NCBI GenBank assembly: GCA_030144725.1
Contig: JASKMD010000003.1
Location: 14,218,496-14,282,495 of the forward strand
DNA length: 64,000 bases
DNA from: Haematococcus lacustris
Lineage: Eukaryota > Chlorophyta > Chlorophyceae > Chlamydomonadales > Haematococcaceae
Direction: 5' to 3'
A model generated the notes under the pieces. That model was not told the DNA's origin. It saw nothing but the letters and a program-made list of their open reading frames with translations, and did no database searches. Numbering within the stretch: the stretch's first letter is position 1; every line of letters begins with the position of its first letter. Positions 17,483 to 30,900 of the stretch are shown here, piece by piece. The position numbers and the translations under genes are program-made.

Positions 17483-20400
17483 CAGGGTCCTAGCGACCCT
17501 GCGCAGGGTCCTGCTGACCCTATGAGTCAAGAGTTTTTCAGGTATACTTCCGACCCTGTGTGCCAGGACCCTGTTAGGCTTCCTGCAGACCCTGTGCCAG
17601 GTGTTGTCGACCCTTTTTGGCATCCTTGCGACTCTGTGTGCCAGGACCCTGCGCAGGGTCCTACGACCATGGTGACGCTAGGACCCGGTGCAGGGTCCTA
17701 CTGACTTTGTGCAGGGTCCTGGAAACCCTGTGCAGGGTCCTGCTGACCTTGTGTGCCAGGACCCTGCGCAGGGTCCTACGACCATGGTGACCCTAGGACC
17801 CTGCGCAGGGTCCTACTGACCCTGTGCAGGGTCCTGGAAACCCTGTGCAGGGTCCTGCTGACCCTGTGTGCCAGGACCCTGCACAGGGTCCTACGACCAT
17901 GGTGACCCTAGGACCCTGCGCAGGGTCCTACTGACCCTGTGCAGGGTCCTGCTGACCCTGTGTGCCAGGACCCTGTGCAGGGTCCTACCGACCCTGTGTG
18001 GGGCCATGGCGACCCTGTGAGGCATCTTACGCACCCTGTGTGCTAGGACCTATTATTGTCGTACCTGCATGTTGATGGGGAAGGTCCAAGCGTCTGTCGG
18101 CTGGAGGAACAGCTCTGTGGCAGCCTGCATACACACACCGTTGGGAAATGCAATGTATCTGTTGGATTGGGTCATCATGTTCTTTAGGATTCTTAGTGCT
18201 GATGAACATGACTAAGTGCTTTAGACCCTGTGCAGGGTCCTGGTGACCCTGTGCCGGGTCCTAGTGACCCTGCACAGGGTTTGAGTGACCCTGCGCAGGG
18301 TCCTGGTGACCCTGCGCAGGGTCCTAGTGCACAGGCCTTTTGCAGGGTCCTGTTGCCCATTTGCAGGGTCCTGGTGACCCTGTGCAGGGTCCTAGTGACC
18401 CTGCGCAGGGTCCTGGTGCATAGGCCTTTTGCAGGGTCCTAGTGACCCTTTGTAGGGTCCTACAGGGCTGACTGGCAGAGGTCGGTGGCATCTGGATGAA
18501 AGCCATAATGAAAATTTCAAAATAATCCTCGCAACATGGCATGCAACCTCGCAGCCTTCTTGTCACCCAGCCAACTTGCAACGTCCCTGCTCTACAACAC
18601 GCCTAGCACAAACGCGATGTACGTGCTCTACATTGCGACATCTCGTACTGCCAAGTCGATGAACAACGCCTAAGGTGCGTCTCTAGCTAGTAGCGACTTC
18701 CTATTGCAATGAGTCAGCTCCACGCATTCAGGGCCTCGTAACTCAGCTCGCAGCCAGGCCCGAAACTATGCTCGCTTCCAGTCACGCAGCAGTGCAGCCC
18801 CAGCCACTTCCCCTACCATGAGGCAGCCAACCCGGATGCTAGGCGTACAACCATCTACGTCGCTAGCTCAGCCACGCAGTCCAGCTACTTCACCAGCATC
18901 GCAGTCATCCACACAACCTCGCAATCTCGATATGTTACAGCCACTCAGCAACGCAAAAACTCGTAACTCAGCCTGATGAACAACGCAAAAAGCCAACGTA
19001 GCAAGCCTAGCCACGCATCGACACACAACGACCGAGCCTCGCCGTCAGCCATGCAAACATCCATGCGAAGTTGTCAAGGTGAGTGGCTATCCCTCTGCAA
19101 GTATGTGGCACCGCTTAACATCTGGCATGCCTTTTGTGCTGCTGCAGGATTAATGGTTTGACCCTTCCCCTTTGCCACCACCACCTCCCAGGCCGTCGTC
19201 GCACCTTGCCCCACTCCCTATCCTACCTTGCAGCCTGGAGCAACCTCCTCCTTCCCTCCCTCCTTCCCTCCCTCCTTCCCTCCCTCCCTCACGCTCTTTC
19301 TCACGCCCTCCCTCACGCCCTCCCCCCCTCTACATGTCTCTATAGGTGGCTACAGGTCCCCTTACCTTCCTGACCTACCATTCCCCTTCCCTTCCCACTC
19401 GCCCTTGACCTCACCCTCACCCTCACCCTCACCTTGGCAGGTGAGTAAGCATGCATGTTGTGGTTCGTATTGCCTTGCATTTGGGAGCCTATGCTGGGTT
19501 GCATCAGAGAAGCCACCAGCAAGGATACGACAAGGTTTGAGCGCTTGTACACCTCTTCGCAACACACAACGAGCTTGGAGCGGAAGCCAGGACTTCCGGT
19601 GGGTGCACATGCTCTGGTGGTGTCAGCCTACCCAACCCAGTTCTGGTCATGCATGTCCTTATTCATCTGCTTGCTGGCTTATGTTTGCTTGCAGTTGTTG
19701 ACAGCTTGAGTATGACAAGTGTAGCAAGGCTTGGTGATTGCAAGCAAGGTGGTAGCGGCGTGACATGGAGGGGGGCATTGAGCATAGCTGTAAGTGGCCA
19801 GTCCCTGCACATGAGTTGTCACCAATGCCAAGCCTAACTGCAAGGATGCCTCTTGCTGCCGCAGGTCTGATGGTCACACTGCTGCCCCTTGCCCCCTTCT
19901 CCCTTCCCCCTTCCCTGCCCAATCCCACCACCACCACACCCGAGTCTGCCACCTACCTCCCCTCCTCCCCTCCTCCCCTCCTCCCCTCCTCCCCTCCTCC
20001 CCTCCCCTCTCCTCTCCCCCACCCCATGGCACCCAGCAGCCCTTGGCGTAGCAGCATGGAGTGGGCAGCCTGGAGCGGGCAGCCCGGAGTGGGCAGTCTG
20101 GAGCGGGCAGCCTGGAGCGGGCAGCCTAGAGCGGGCAGCCTGGAGCGGGCAGCCTGGAGCGGGCAGCCTGGAGCGGGCAGCCTGGAGCGGGCAGCCTGGA
20201 GCCAAGCCTAGCCCAGCCTAGCCTAGATCAGCCTGATTTGGTGCCATGGGGCATAGGCAGCAAGGCAAAGTGCTTAGCAGTCCCGTGATGAGGTGTTAGC
20301 CCGTAGCAAGTGCATCCAATCCTTGTGGTTGTGCACATGGCATAGGTTGTGAGTAAGGCATGAGTCGTTGTGTTGTTGTTGTTGTTGCAGTGGCATGAGT

Positions 20401-21164
20401 CGTTGTGTTGTGTTGTGGTGTTGTGTGGTGTTACCATCTTGCATCAATGCATGTGCTCAGCATCAGCAATGCAAGCCGTTTGTAGTGGTGTTGCATACGT
20501 TGTAAGGTTGTACCATAAAACATGACATGGCAGGTTTGCGCGTGCAAGGTGAATGTCATGATGGCTTAGATGACATGCACGTGAGCAACAAGAGGGAGAG
20601 TGCATGAGGGGTCATGTTGTAGTAGCAAGTACAAGAATCATGCCTTGTAGACCCTGTAGACTGGTCAGCAAGACCCTTTAAAATGATCAGCAGGACCCTG
20701 TAAAAACTGCCATCAGAACCCCGCACAGGGTCGCCAGGACCCTGCGCCGGGTCACCAGGACCCTGCGCAGGGTCACTAGGACCCTGCAAATGGTCAGCAG
20801 GACCCTGTAAAAACTGCCACCAGAACCCTGCACAGGGTCGGCAGGACCCTGCGCCGGGTTGCAGGACCATGCAAATGGTCGGCAGGACCCTGCAAATGAG
20901 GTCAGTAGGACCCTGCGCAGGGTCGCTAGGACCCTGCAAATGGTCGTCAGGACCCTGCAAATGGCCGATGCGCTAGGACCCTGCGCAGGGTCGGCAGGAC
21001 CCTGCGCAGGGTTTTTTCGGATTTCAAATGGTTATAACATCGCACGAACTTTGATTTTTTCAATGACAACAACGGCGTTGAGTCGGCCTTTCCTGGGGCT
21101 ATCTGCGGTATGCCTCCCGGGAGAAATGGTCCTGGTGACTTCCGGCCTTAATCGGCGCGAGTGC

Positions 21165-21890
21165 GTCACAGCCGCCAACACAGCTTCTGGAGTTGCCCCA
21201 TCGCCATTACCATTAGACAACAGCTCTCCCTCAGCCTCGGCACCCAAGTTCACCAATCCTCCCTCTGGTGCCTCATCCCCCCCTCCCCTACCTTCCCTCC
21301 TTCCCTCTGGAGCCTGGTTTGCATGGCCGCCCTTGATGCGATGGACTTTGGCCGTCGCCGTCTCTGGGCTCTCACCCATCACCCCACCACTCAAGCGACC
21401 GCTCCTACCACCCTTTCCCCCATTTCTGCAGCCAGCCAGCTTGCTATCTCTACCTTTTGGCTTCACCTACAAGACTTCACCCTAGCCCATCCCAACCCTC
21501 CTGGCTGGAACCTCCCCCATCCCCATCCCTTCATCTCTACTCAAGACGGATCCCTTAGTGTCACTTTCCCGGTTACTCCTCCTAGCCCCGCTGACTCTTA
21601 ACGTGTTTCACTCCCCTCTCCTTTCTAGCCCTCCTAACTTTTGCGTCCTTACTAGCCCTCCACCCTTTTGCGCCCCTTGCTCCTCCGCTTCTCTGACTTC
21701 TCCGCTTCTCGAGGTCACTCACCCGCTCCCTTTAGCTCCCTTCCCCTTCCTTCTCTGAGTTCTTTCTCTCCTAGGTAGTCCCCCTTCTCTTTCCTTTTTT
21801 CTCTGTTCTCTCCTAAGTCTTTTACCTTTGGAGGTTGGCTTGTATCCACCCGAGCCCTACCTCCTTAGTGTAACAACTACTACTACTACA
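21165..21890 (+). mobile_element. LINE family B truncated copy, in repeat copy 2
   Basis: Identical duplicate of 12831-13556. It again carries the empty Ty3 site, at about 21330-21335. Confidence 0.7.
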
Positions 21891-22109
21891 CTGTAATCAT
21901 CTCGGCACATTATTTGATGCACTGAGATCAAAGTTATAAGCTTCAAGTCCTAGGGTCAGTTCCCTGTCAGTTGGGGGCGCCCGACTTGCTGTACCTGGCT
22001 GCCGCCGCCACTTGCTCCGCCAGTGCCAGAGTCCCCTAGCAAGCAACTACTCCCTCAACTTCCTATTCTTAGTCACATTCGGAGAAAGAGGGCAGAGGGG
22101 CGGAGACAG

Positions 22110-22337
22110 CCACAGCAGCCCCGACTGGCTGTGGGTGGTGCACGGTGGGAAGGGTGGGGCGGGCCTCAAGCAGCAGCCGTGGCTGGGGCCGTGAGCAAAG
22201 GCTGGGGCAGCTCATCACCCCCTGCTACACTGGACCTAACCAGCAACGGGCAGCAGCAGCAGCAGCAGCAGCAGCGGCAGCGGCAGCGGCAGCGGCAGCA
22301 CCACCAGCGGCAGCACCACCAGCAGCAGCACCAGCAG

Positions 22338-22420
<83 letters not shown>

Positions 22421-22673
22421 CCACCACCACCAGCAGCACCACCACCACCAGCAGCACCACCAGCAGCAGCAGCAGCAGCAGCACCACCACCACCAGCAGG
22501 AGGGGTGGGCCCTGCACCGGCAGCAAGCAGTGCCTGCAGCCAGCCCCGCCTTGTGGCCAGCAGTGCAAGGCAGGCGACTGACCAGCCTGGTTGGCCCGGC
22601 CAGCAAGCCAGGTCAGCAGCAGGCAGCACGCGCCAGTCAGCTCCGCATGGAACCTGCATTGTCTCATGCATGA
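22110..22673 (+). pseudogene. CAG-rich gene fragment, in repeat copy 2
   Basis: Identical duplicate of 13776-14339, with the same long (CAG)n tract. Identity of such an unstable repeat in both copies favours a single genomic locus assembled twice. Confidence 0.5.
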
Positions 22674-22762
22674 ATGCGGTTCGAGGTGACTGATGATGGT
22701 GTTGCGAAAGCGCCCAATGCTGCTCGCCTAGATAGCCCTCATGCGGGATCCCTCGCTCGCGG

Positions 22763-25088
22763 ATGGTAGTGTCGTTCTACGAGCAACTGGGCGTGCCGGA
22801 AAGCGCGGACCTCGAGCAAGTTAGGGCAGCGTTTTGCGCAGCTGCACTGCGCCTCCACCCAGACAAATCGTATGGAGCGGCCGCAGACGAGTTTGTGAGC
22901 TTGAACAAAGCTTGGCAAGTGGGTGTTGGCACAGGTTTAGGGCACTACTGCATGCCAGCTGACCTGCCTACTGTGTTGCAAAGCTTTAGCCCATACACAT
23001 GCTTTTGTATGGCATGTGGCATTGCCTTGTACCCGCTTTCTCCATGGCCTGCCCTGCTGATGTGCACACTGGTGCTGGCGATGCTCAGGTCCTGCGGGAC
23101 CCTCACCTGCGCAAAATCCATGACCAGCAGCTGGCACTGCATCGCATGCACGAGCCAGCTGTGTTTCAGGATGAGGTGACGCTGGATGACATGGAGCTGA
23201 CAGCTGTGGAAGGTGGGCTGGCTGCCTTCCTCGACCTCACAGAGGGTTTTAGGGGCACTTTAGACTCTAAAAAACTGTAATAGGTAAAGAAGAGGGTACA
23301 GAGGGTGTCAGCGACGGGGTTCTTTTACAATCAGGGGCTGCATTATCTGTGATTCAGACTTCATGTCCGGACCATTACATGATTACCTGACCCCACCCCC
23401 TTTAACAGGTGGGGCCACAGACGTAAGCATGAGACACATGCTCTTATGCATCGCTTAGTGCACACACCAGTATGCTACAGGCTGCTGCGTTTGGGCCTTG
23501 GGTGGGCGGTCTTGCAGCTTTTTGAAGCTCACTGCTGGGTACTCCTTGCCCAGGGCAGGAGCCGCTGCTCGGTCTATCCACCAGCACAGCTCCACTGGGC
23601 GCTGTTGGGCCCCCCTTGCTCGCTGGAGATTCAGGGCTGCGTCACAGTCCCTGTCCACCCATTTGCCAAGGTCCCCAGGGGTGGTCTGGTCCAGCCTGGG
23701 GCACCACGTGAGGACCCGCACCAGCGCCTTAAACCGCTGGCTCCAGGCTGACCGCAACAGGCAGTCCTGCGCCTGACCTGTTGGAGGCTTCCAGCCCTCA
23801 GGTTGGCTTGCTTCTGTCCAGCTCCTCCTCACAGGGTTGGGGGCTGTGCATAGCTGAGCTGACCTGGCTGGTGCGGAACTCATCCACCGTCGCCACCTTG
23901 CCTGGCAGCCTGTCTGGTGGCTTGCTGCTGGTGGGCCTTTCCACCATCTTGCGGCAGGCCTGCAGCACGGCCTTGGTCCCCCACCCACCCAGCGTGCCAG
24001 TGCCAGCATCGCCAAAGAGCACCACCAGCTGCTTGCGTGTACTCCACCACCGCTGAGACATGATGGCTGCCTCATGACATGATGGCGGCAAAGCACACAA
24101 GGCACACAATGCGCCTAGCATCCTGGGAAGCACCCAGCAGGTCACACGGGGGTCAGTCATCAGTCTCTGACCCTGCCCCTTCTCCCTACCATTGGCACTC
24201 CCACCTTTTGTGAGGAGCATTCCATGACCTTCCCCTGTGCGCCGTACAGCCTGACCCTCCGCTCTACCCACTTGGGGTGCAGGTACTCCCCCCACACTGC
24301 GTCCCAGGTGGCCGGGCGGACGGTCACTTGCCGCTGGCAGGCCACCAGGGAGGTGCCTGCTGGGGTGGCTGCCACCAGGTGCTGCAGCTCGAGCTTGACG
24401 TTGTCATTCCACCGCTTAGACTTGCGGCGAGCCTAGGTCAAGCCACTGTCATGCTGCACCAAGCTCCAACCCATTGTGTCACCTACACCAAGCAGCCCTT
24501 GCTTTCCTACACTAACAATCACCATTGCTCAGCACCTTGCCCCTCACTGTCACTGCGCAGCTGCCGGTCAGCTTGCTCCTGTTGAAGCTGCCTAGTCTGC
24601 CACCCTCAGCACCCCCAAGGCTCGCAAGCTCTCTAGACTGTAAAAAATGTCTGCGCCCTGCTCGCCCAACAGAGGGTTGGCCGTGACACTTCATTGTACC
24701 ATTGGCTGTGGCGGTTGCGCTGGTCACAGGGCCGGGCAGTGCAACAGGAGGGCATGTGGCAGCCGCACCTGCACACCTGTGTATACTCGGTTGCCCCTCT
24801 TACTGCCCCGCCCTCTACAGTAGCAGGCATCCATAGCTTGCATCATGTGTTGGCACGCTGGCTGCAGGGTGTGACATGCTTGCTGCAGGGTGTGACATGC
24901 TGGCTGCAGGGTGTGACATGCTGGCTGCAGGGTGTGACGTGTACGCCCACCAGTGCAGGTGCGGGGACCATTACACGGTGGCAGCCAGTGAGCTCCTCGC
25001 CTGGCAGGCGCAGGCTGTGCTACCCTGTGCAAGCTGCTCCAACCATCTGTTGGTGATCCTCCCGGTGGCCAAAGCAGAGCATCAATAG
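22763..25088 (+). CDS. DPH4: DPH4/DNAJC24-like gene, in repeat copy 2
   Basis: Exact duplicate of the gene at 14429-16754, with exons 22763-22918, 23089-23212 and 24931-25088. It encodes the same 145-residue J-domain plus CSL zinc-finger protein. Only this copy has natural downstream sequence (25089-25316 and on). I expect one real gene in the genome; treat the two as alternatives until the gap is resolved. Confidence 0.75.
23452..24435 (-). pseudogene. Fanzor/TnpB-like relic A, in repeat copy 2
   Basis: Exact duplicate of 15118-16101, in the second intron of the duplicate DPH4 gene and with the same frameshifts. Confidence 0.55.
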
Positions 25089-25316
25089 CTGCACACAACC
25101 ACAGGGAACCGCAGGCTTTGGCATGCGGTGATTTGTGTGGCGGGTTTTGCATGTGGCAGTGTTTGCATTCTCCGTCAGCCTGCATGCATGGAGCCTGGCT
25201 TGGGACGTTGTGTGGCTGACATAGGTCAGGGTATCGAGTCACTCCATAAAAAAGGTTGGCGTTCATGTGTGAAGGCATGTGTCAAGTGTCATGTGAAGGT
25301 GTAGAGGTGGAATGTC

Positions 25317-26311
25317 GCCAGTGATAAGATGATTTACATCAGTGGCAGGTGTATGTGGATTACTCCATGGGTCAGGTTCTTGAGTCTCCATGTAAAAGGT
25401 CAGCATTCATGTGTCAAGGCATTGAGCACTACTTTGAGCATGTCAAGGTGTGCTTCAACGTCTCAGGATGCATGCAGAATTGAACATAATGACTGTGTTC
25501 ACATGCTTGTTTGAGGGAATACATGTCTCCACAGAAGATCCAAGTGCCCCTGATTGCACACAGCGACATACACCACAGCCTGCTGCTGCTCCTCGCACTT
25601 GGGCAAACGGTCGAGGAGCCGTTCGTAGCCCAGTTCGGGGTGGTCCTTGCCCTAAGCACGCAGTGCAGGCTACCCAGGTCAAGAGCACAACTTCGACGAG
25701 CCCCACATTAGGTTGCTTGCGTCAACCCCATGGCCGCTTGAGCCATCACGACAGTGCCAGCAGTGAATTATTACATCAATGCAAGCCATACAACGTCATC
25801 ATAAGCTACGCTATCAGAGGGAACCTAGGCAGTCTGTTATCTCTTGTCCGACGACCCATCTCACCAGTGATATTGAGCACCTGCAGCATGTCAGCCAAAA
25901 AAGGAACCCTTCATGCTCATTGTCACAACTTGCACCTGGCATTTCACCCAGGCACTGCCCACACAACCTTGCTGGTGATATAATGTCACTGTGAAAACTG
26001 AAGTGACCATGAGGTGCTGAGCAACTGTGCTTAGAAAGCAGCTCCCAGCCTGCTACGGATATGTGCGACAATGTGAGCTTGTAGTAGCAGCACCTCCTTA
26101 GAGGTGCATGGCATGCACACTGGCGAACCTGCAGCACTGCTCCAGCAGCTGCCTGAGCAGCCAGCACTTGCCCCAGCGACCAGGTGCCTAAGCTAACCAC
26201 TTTTCAGAGATGCTGCCACACGCCTTGCACCAACCAGGTTCGTGGCTTGCTGAGCTGGCTGTCTTCGACTGGTTGACCACGTGTTTGATCATCTCAACTC
26301 CATGTTCCAGT
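25317..26311. other. Gene-poor interval
   Basis: No ORF with convincing protein character on either strand. The start (25317-25450) partly repeats words of the preceding 3' flank of DPH4 (CATGTGTCAAGGCAT). The part next to 26312 probably contains the 3' UTR of the minus-strand gene there. Confidence 0.5.
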
Positions 26312-26659
26312 TCAGGGACCAAATGCCTCGGGGGGCGGGGGCAGCATCTCGCCGCCACGGCTGTCCATGAAAAAGACAAGTGCCAGGTAAGCGACGCCGA
26401 ATAGGATGCTGATTCCACCCGTCAGGATGGCTGTTCCCTGGCCGCTCTGCAGGATCAGCGGCTTCTGGTCCTCGCTGCTGGGGGCAGATTTCTGTGGCTC
26501 CTGCTGTGGCTCCTGGGCACGCGTTACTGTGGAGCAGCGCAGCGCCTTGTACGGCGTCGCTGGCAACCTGGGACAGCTGGGAGCCTGGCGCAAGATAACA
26601 TGGCCCGGCGCTGATTGGGTGGGTCGAGTTGATGCGTTACATGCTGCTTTCATCGACAT
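26312..26659 (-). CDS. Small plastid-targeted single-pass membrane protein
   Basis: A 115-residue intronless ORF starting at the ATG at 26659. The first 45 residues are rich in Ala, Ser, Pro and Arg with almost no acidic residues, as in an algal chloroplast transit peptide. A Gln/Pro/Ser linker follows. A single hydrophobic helix (TAILTGGISILFGVAYLALV, about residues 78-97) comes next, and a short tail ends in PPPPEAFGP. The tail and helix resemble small conserved thylakoid or envelope proteins of the green lineage, but I cannot name the family. A second ATG two codons in is an equally possible start. Function unknown. Confidence 0.65.
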   Translation of the reverse strand: MSMKAACNASTRPTQSAPGHVILRQAPSCPRLPATPYKALRCSTVTRAQEPQQEPQKSAPSSEDQKPLILQSGQGTAILTGGISILFGVAYLALVFFMDSRGGEMLPPPPEAFGP

Positions 26660-27757
26660 GCTGTGCTAACTGCGCTTGTGCGAGCGCTGTGATGCAATTG
26701 GCAACTCGTCAAAACATGGTGTGTGATTATTTGTCTTAACACCGTGCATCGACCATTGCCTAGCTGGCTGCAGGTCAGGGAGTTCCGCCAGCAGCCCATT
26801 CCTCGCGTGATGAGGTGTATGGCTCATGGAATTGGCAAGTGGAGTATTTGAGCACCTGGCACCGCCACCTGGCAATGTCGTGATGGTAGGACCGATTGAT
26901 ACACGCCATTTCATGCGTGAGGCGATACAAACGCGGTGAGCATTCGGGCAGCCGCAGGGAGCCGCATGCACCCCTGGGCTTGCCCTTTCGACCCCTCTTG
27001 AAGATTAAAAGCACCCCTACCCGCTTGCAGAGACCATGGAGGCTTGGGCAGTAGGCACTTTCTTTGCTAGGCTAGGCTAGAGTATGAGAATATGCTAGGC
27101 TAGAGTATGAGAATATGAATATGGGCATGGAGATGTGCCCAGCGGAAGGAAGGAACCAGCTTGAGGCTCTGGTGTCACCAGATGGTTGGTCCAATTGGTT
27201 TATCTGTTGATTGAGTTATCCGGGAAGCGCTGGTCATGAGAAGCAATGGTCATGAGATGGGCTGTCGAGGTGGCATTTTTGAGGTCCCTGCATTAAGGTG
27301 TGTGTTGATTTGTTCATCCCATACAGTCATCTGCGCAGGGCTACAGTGCAGGCGCTTCACATCAGTGCTACTCTTACTCTTGCTTCGTCCCGCCTGGGCT
27401 TGGGTCAGGCGCCAAACAGCCCACCATTGAGTTCAGGCATGAGTTACAACCTCCCAGTTCATGAAGCTCTTCACACTAAGGACCAAACATACATATGCAC
27501 TATACAACCCAGACGTGAAGGCTTGGCCTTGGCCACCAAGGTGCGCCTTTCTGCCTTCAGTCAAGCTGGCAAGGGCAGGATCAGGCCACAGCATCAGCAC
27601 AAGTCACCGTCTGTCCCAAGACATCGCCTTCCATGCAACCATGTGCCTCAACTCCATGTAGGATCTACATTTCTCCTAGCACCTGAGATCAGTCTCCTGC
27701 ATAGAGTTGGCCTGGAAGGGGTTTATCACTGCAACCTCAACCCACCTGCTTTTTGAA
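26660..27757. other. Gene-poor interval with short tandem repeats
   Basis: Upstream region of the 26659 gene and no other recognised gene. A GCTAGGCTAGAGTATGAGAATAT repeat occurs twice at about 27068-27120. Confidence 0.5.
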
Positions 27758-27987
27758 GTGTGTGCATTGCCTAAAAAGGCATGGCAAATAGGCAAGGTAT
27801 GGCTGCACAGCGTGATTCCACGACATGCTGGCCCACATGAGCAGCAGGTGGTCTTTGCACCTTCCAATTCACATACTTCTAGTGGTGTGTGCATTGCCTT
27901 ACACGGCATGGCAGAAGGGCAAAGTATGGCTGCACAGCGTGGTTCCATTACACGCCGGCGCACATGAGCAGCAGGTGGTCTTTGCTA
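27758..27987. repeat. Tandem duplication, period 127 bp
   Basis: Two diverged copies of a unit running from GTGTGTGCATTGCCT to GCAGGTGGTCTTTGC, beginning at 27758 and 27885. They differ by scattered substitutions. The second copy abuts the stop codon of the minus-strand giant gene, so it lies in or near its 3' UTR. Confidence 0.8.
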
Positions 27988-30900
27988 TCTAGCAGCACCC
28001 CACCAGCCCTTCTTGGCTTTGTTGGCAGGCTTCGCTGCCTTGCCTGCTTTGGCTGCCCCACCCTTCCCCGTCTTGGCCCTAGCCTGTGTGACGTGCGGTT
28101 GCCTAGACCCTGCTCTCGGCCCTAGCCCCACACCCACCCCAAAGCCTGGCTCTGCGGGGGCTTGAGCTGCACCCCCTCCATGCCCATGCCCATGCACCCC
28201 ATGCACTCCATGCACCCCATGCACCGCATAACCCTCACTGCCCAGCTGGCCCCTCTGCCCCTGGATGCTGCTCTGCGCTGCTGACTTGTACACGAAGCGT
28301 TGCAGGCTACTGCCCTCCAGCCCGAACACCTGCCGCTGCTGCCCTCTGCACTGCTGGAGGTCGGGGCTGCTGTAGGCAGGCATGCCAGCAGCGCCCTGAC
28401 TGGCTGGCCTGGCCTGCCCTGGCCAAGCCCAGCCAGGGTCCACCTGCAGTAAGTGGGGCCCATCACAGGCCAGGGGGGACAGCTCCTCCTCACCGCCCCA
28501 GCCGCACAGGCCCTGGCCACCCCCTGTGGCTGGAGAGAGTGGGCTGGGGTGGTTGGCTGTGGGGTGGCTTCTGGATAAATGGCTTAGGCCCAGGCCAGGG
28601 CTGGTGCCCAGGTGGGGCAGCAGCAGAGCGCTGCGCAGCGGGGAATCAGGGGTGCCACCCAGCCGGTTGTGCTGCGGGCGGGTGTGTGGCTGCAGACCCC
28701 TTCTGCCACCACCACCACCACCACCACCACCTCCGCTGCTGCTGATGTCCAGGAACGGAGCTGCCAGGAAGCTGGTGTCCAGCAGGTCCTCCTCATCATC
28801 GTCAACAGCCTGGTAGGTCCCTGCCACCCCCTCCCCCGCCTCCTCCCAGCTGCTGCCTCGTGATGCAACGTCTTGAACCCTGGCCATCTCATTCTGACCA
28901 AGGCCAAGGCGGCTCAGGCCTGATCTGCAGCCAGCGCTCAGGGATGGGGGCAGGTGGTCCAGGTGCCCTGCCCATGCCTGACCCGCCCCTGTGCCTGGGT
29001 GAGTGTGCTGGGCTTGCCTGTTTAGGACCTGGCCAGGGGCAGCTGCAAACACACTGGACAGGCTGGCACCCTCCTGGGCACCTGGAGGCCAGGACAGCCG
29101 TGCCTGATTAGGCCCGGTCACCCGCCCCTGCTGCCGCGTGGCCTGCTGGGCAGTGTGTGCCCACAAACCCACAGCTGCCTCCTCCTCCTCCTCCTCCTCC
29201 TGCTCCTGTTCCTCCTCCTCCTCCCACAGCCCAGTGGCCTGCAGCAACTCCTGCTCCCTGGCTGCCTGCAGGGCTGACTGGCGCATGCTGCCTGCTGCTG
29301 GCCGGGCTTGCTGGCCATGCCCGCCAGGCTGGGCTGTCGCCTGCCTTGCACTGCTGGCCACAAAGCGGGGCTGGGTGGCCAGACTGCTTGCATGACGAGC
29401 CCGCTTGGCTGCAGGCACTGCTTGCTGCCGGTGCAGGGCCCACCCCTCCTGCTGCTGGTACTTTTGCTGCTGCTGCTGCTGCCAGTTGCTGGGTAGGTCC
29501 AGAGCAGGGGGTGGTGAGCTGCCCCAGCCTTTGCTCACGGCCCCAGCCACGGCTGCTGCTTGCGGCCTGGCCCACCCTTCCCACCGTGCACCACCCACAG
29601 CCGGTCGGGGCTGCTGGGGCTGACGCAGCCCCTCTGCTGCACCAGCCTCCTCCTGCCACTGCTGTTGCCTGTGCGCTGTTGCAGCCTGCAGGTTGAGGTT
29701 GTTGGGCAGGGGAGAGGGGTCCTGCTGGGCATGGCTGGAGGGGCCCCCAGCATGGCTGTGGGTCCCCGCCCACCCCTCCTGAGGTGCAGGGGAGGCAGGC
29801 AAGGCCCCCGGGCACTGTGCCTGCAGCTGGTGGGCCAGCAGGTGCAGGCAGTGGGCGGGCAGGTGGCGGGCCAGCCAGCCTGGCGCCAGGTCCATGCACT
29901 GCAGCAGCACCTGGGCCATGTCGGCAGGTAGACCAGGACCACTAGGGCTGGCCTGCCCCTGGGCCTGCCCCGCTGCCTGCCCTGGCCCTGGGCCCCGGCC
30001 ATGGACACCGCCCTGCCACCCGCACCCAGAAACATCTGTATGCGACCTGTTCTGTGGCGCCTGCTGCTGGGGTAACGTGTCAGCTGGCTTCACATGGCCT
30101 GGCTGACCTGGGTCTTTTGGCTGCTGCCCAGCAGCTTCAGCCGCAGCCGCTAGCCAGCCTGCGGCCACTTTGTCAGCCAGCTGCGGCAGCTGGCCCGCTG
30201 CAGCCGCCTGCACCAGCTGACCCAGGGGCACATGCAGGCTGCATAGCATGGCAGCGCTCAGGGGGTTCAGGCAGGTGGAGGCGCAGAGGAACTGCTCTGC
30301 AGGGCTGGGGCGGTCATCCAGGCCCACCAAGGGGGGCTGCAGGGCAGGCTGGCTCGAGCCAGGGCAGGGCACTGCAGCTGGAGGGAGGGGGCCGGCAGAG
30401 GGGAGGGCTCCTGATCCAGGCGCTGCCGCCACAGCCCCTCCTGCCCTGGAGGCTGGCGCGCCACTGGCTTGGCCCCAGGCTGGCCCTCCGCAGCTGCTGG
30501 GGACCAGGCCGGGTGCCGGGCGGCTGGCTGCCAGCACTGCCTGGCAGATGGCCAGGCTGAGGCGCTGGGTGGTGTGGGGGCTGTGGGAGGTGAGCAGGTG
30601 GAGGCTGAGGCCGTACTGCTGGCGGGCGGTGTGCTGCAGCCGGGCCGCCAGCGCCTGCACGCCTTGGCACAGGGCGCCGTGCGTCTCCACCACAGCCCAT
30701 ACCTGCAGGGGTCAGGCGCAGTGCGGGTTGCCATCAGGGCCTGGCAGCTGCACACCATCAGGACCTGGCAGGGCAGGTGGTGAGGCAGTGGAGGTGACTG
30801 CAGGTGCAAGGCTGAGCATGGGCGCTACCGCTTTTCATTAGGCTTACTGCTTGCTTGGTCTTTTTGTTCGTGCGCTATGTGGCGCCTAGCAAGGTCGCGC

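Larger units (their letters stand above)
17483..25316. repeat. Large perfect repeat, copy 2 (7,834 bp)
   Basis: Repeats 9149-16982 in direct orientation without a visible difference. Unique sequence starts at 25317. All features of copy 1 reappear 8,334 bp downstream: palindrome arrays at about 17483-18050, 18224-18469 and 20646-21014, the unclassified segment at 18470-20645, the 14-bp minisatellite at 20059-20204, and the LINE-B, CAG segment and DPH4 entries listed separately. Confidence 0.9.

Noticed and set aside
17483..25316. Genuine recent tandem gene duplication of DPH4
   Set aside because: Perfect identity ending exactly at both sides of a 500-N placeholder is better explained by an unmerged contig overlap.
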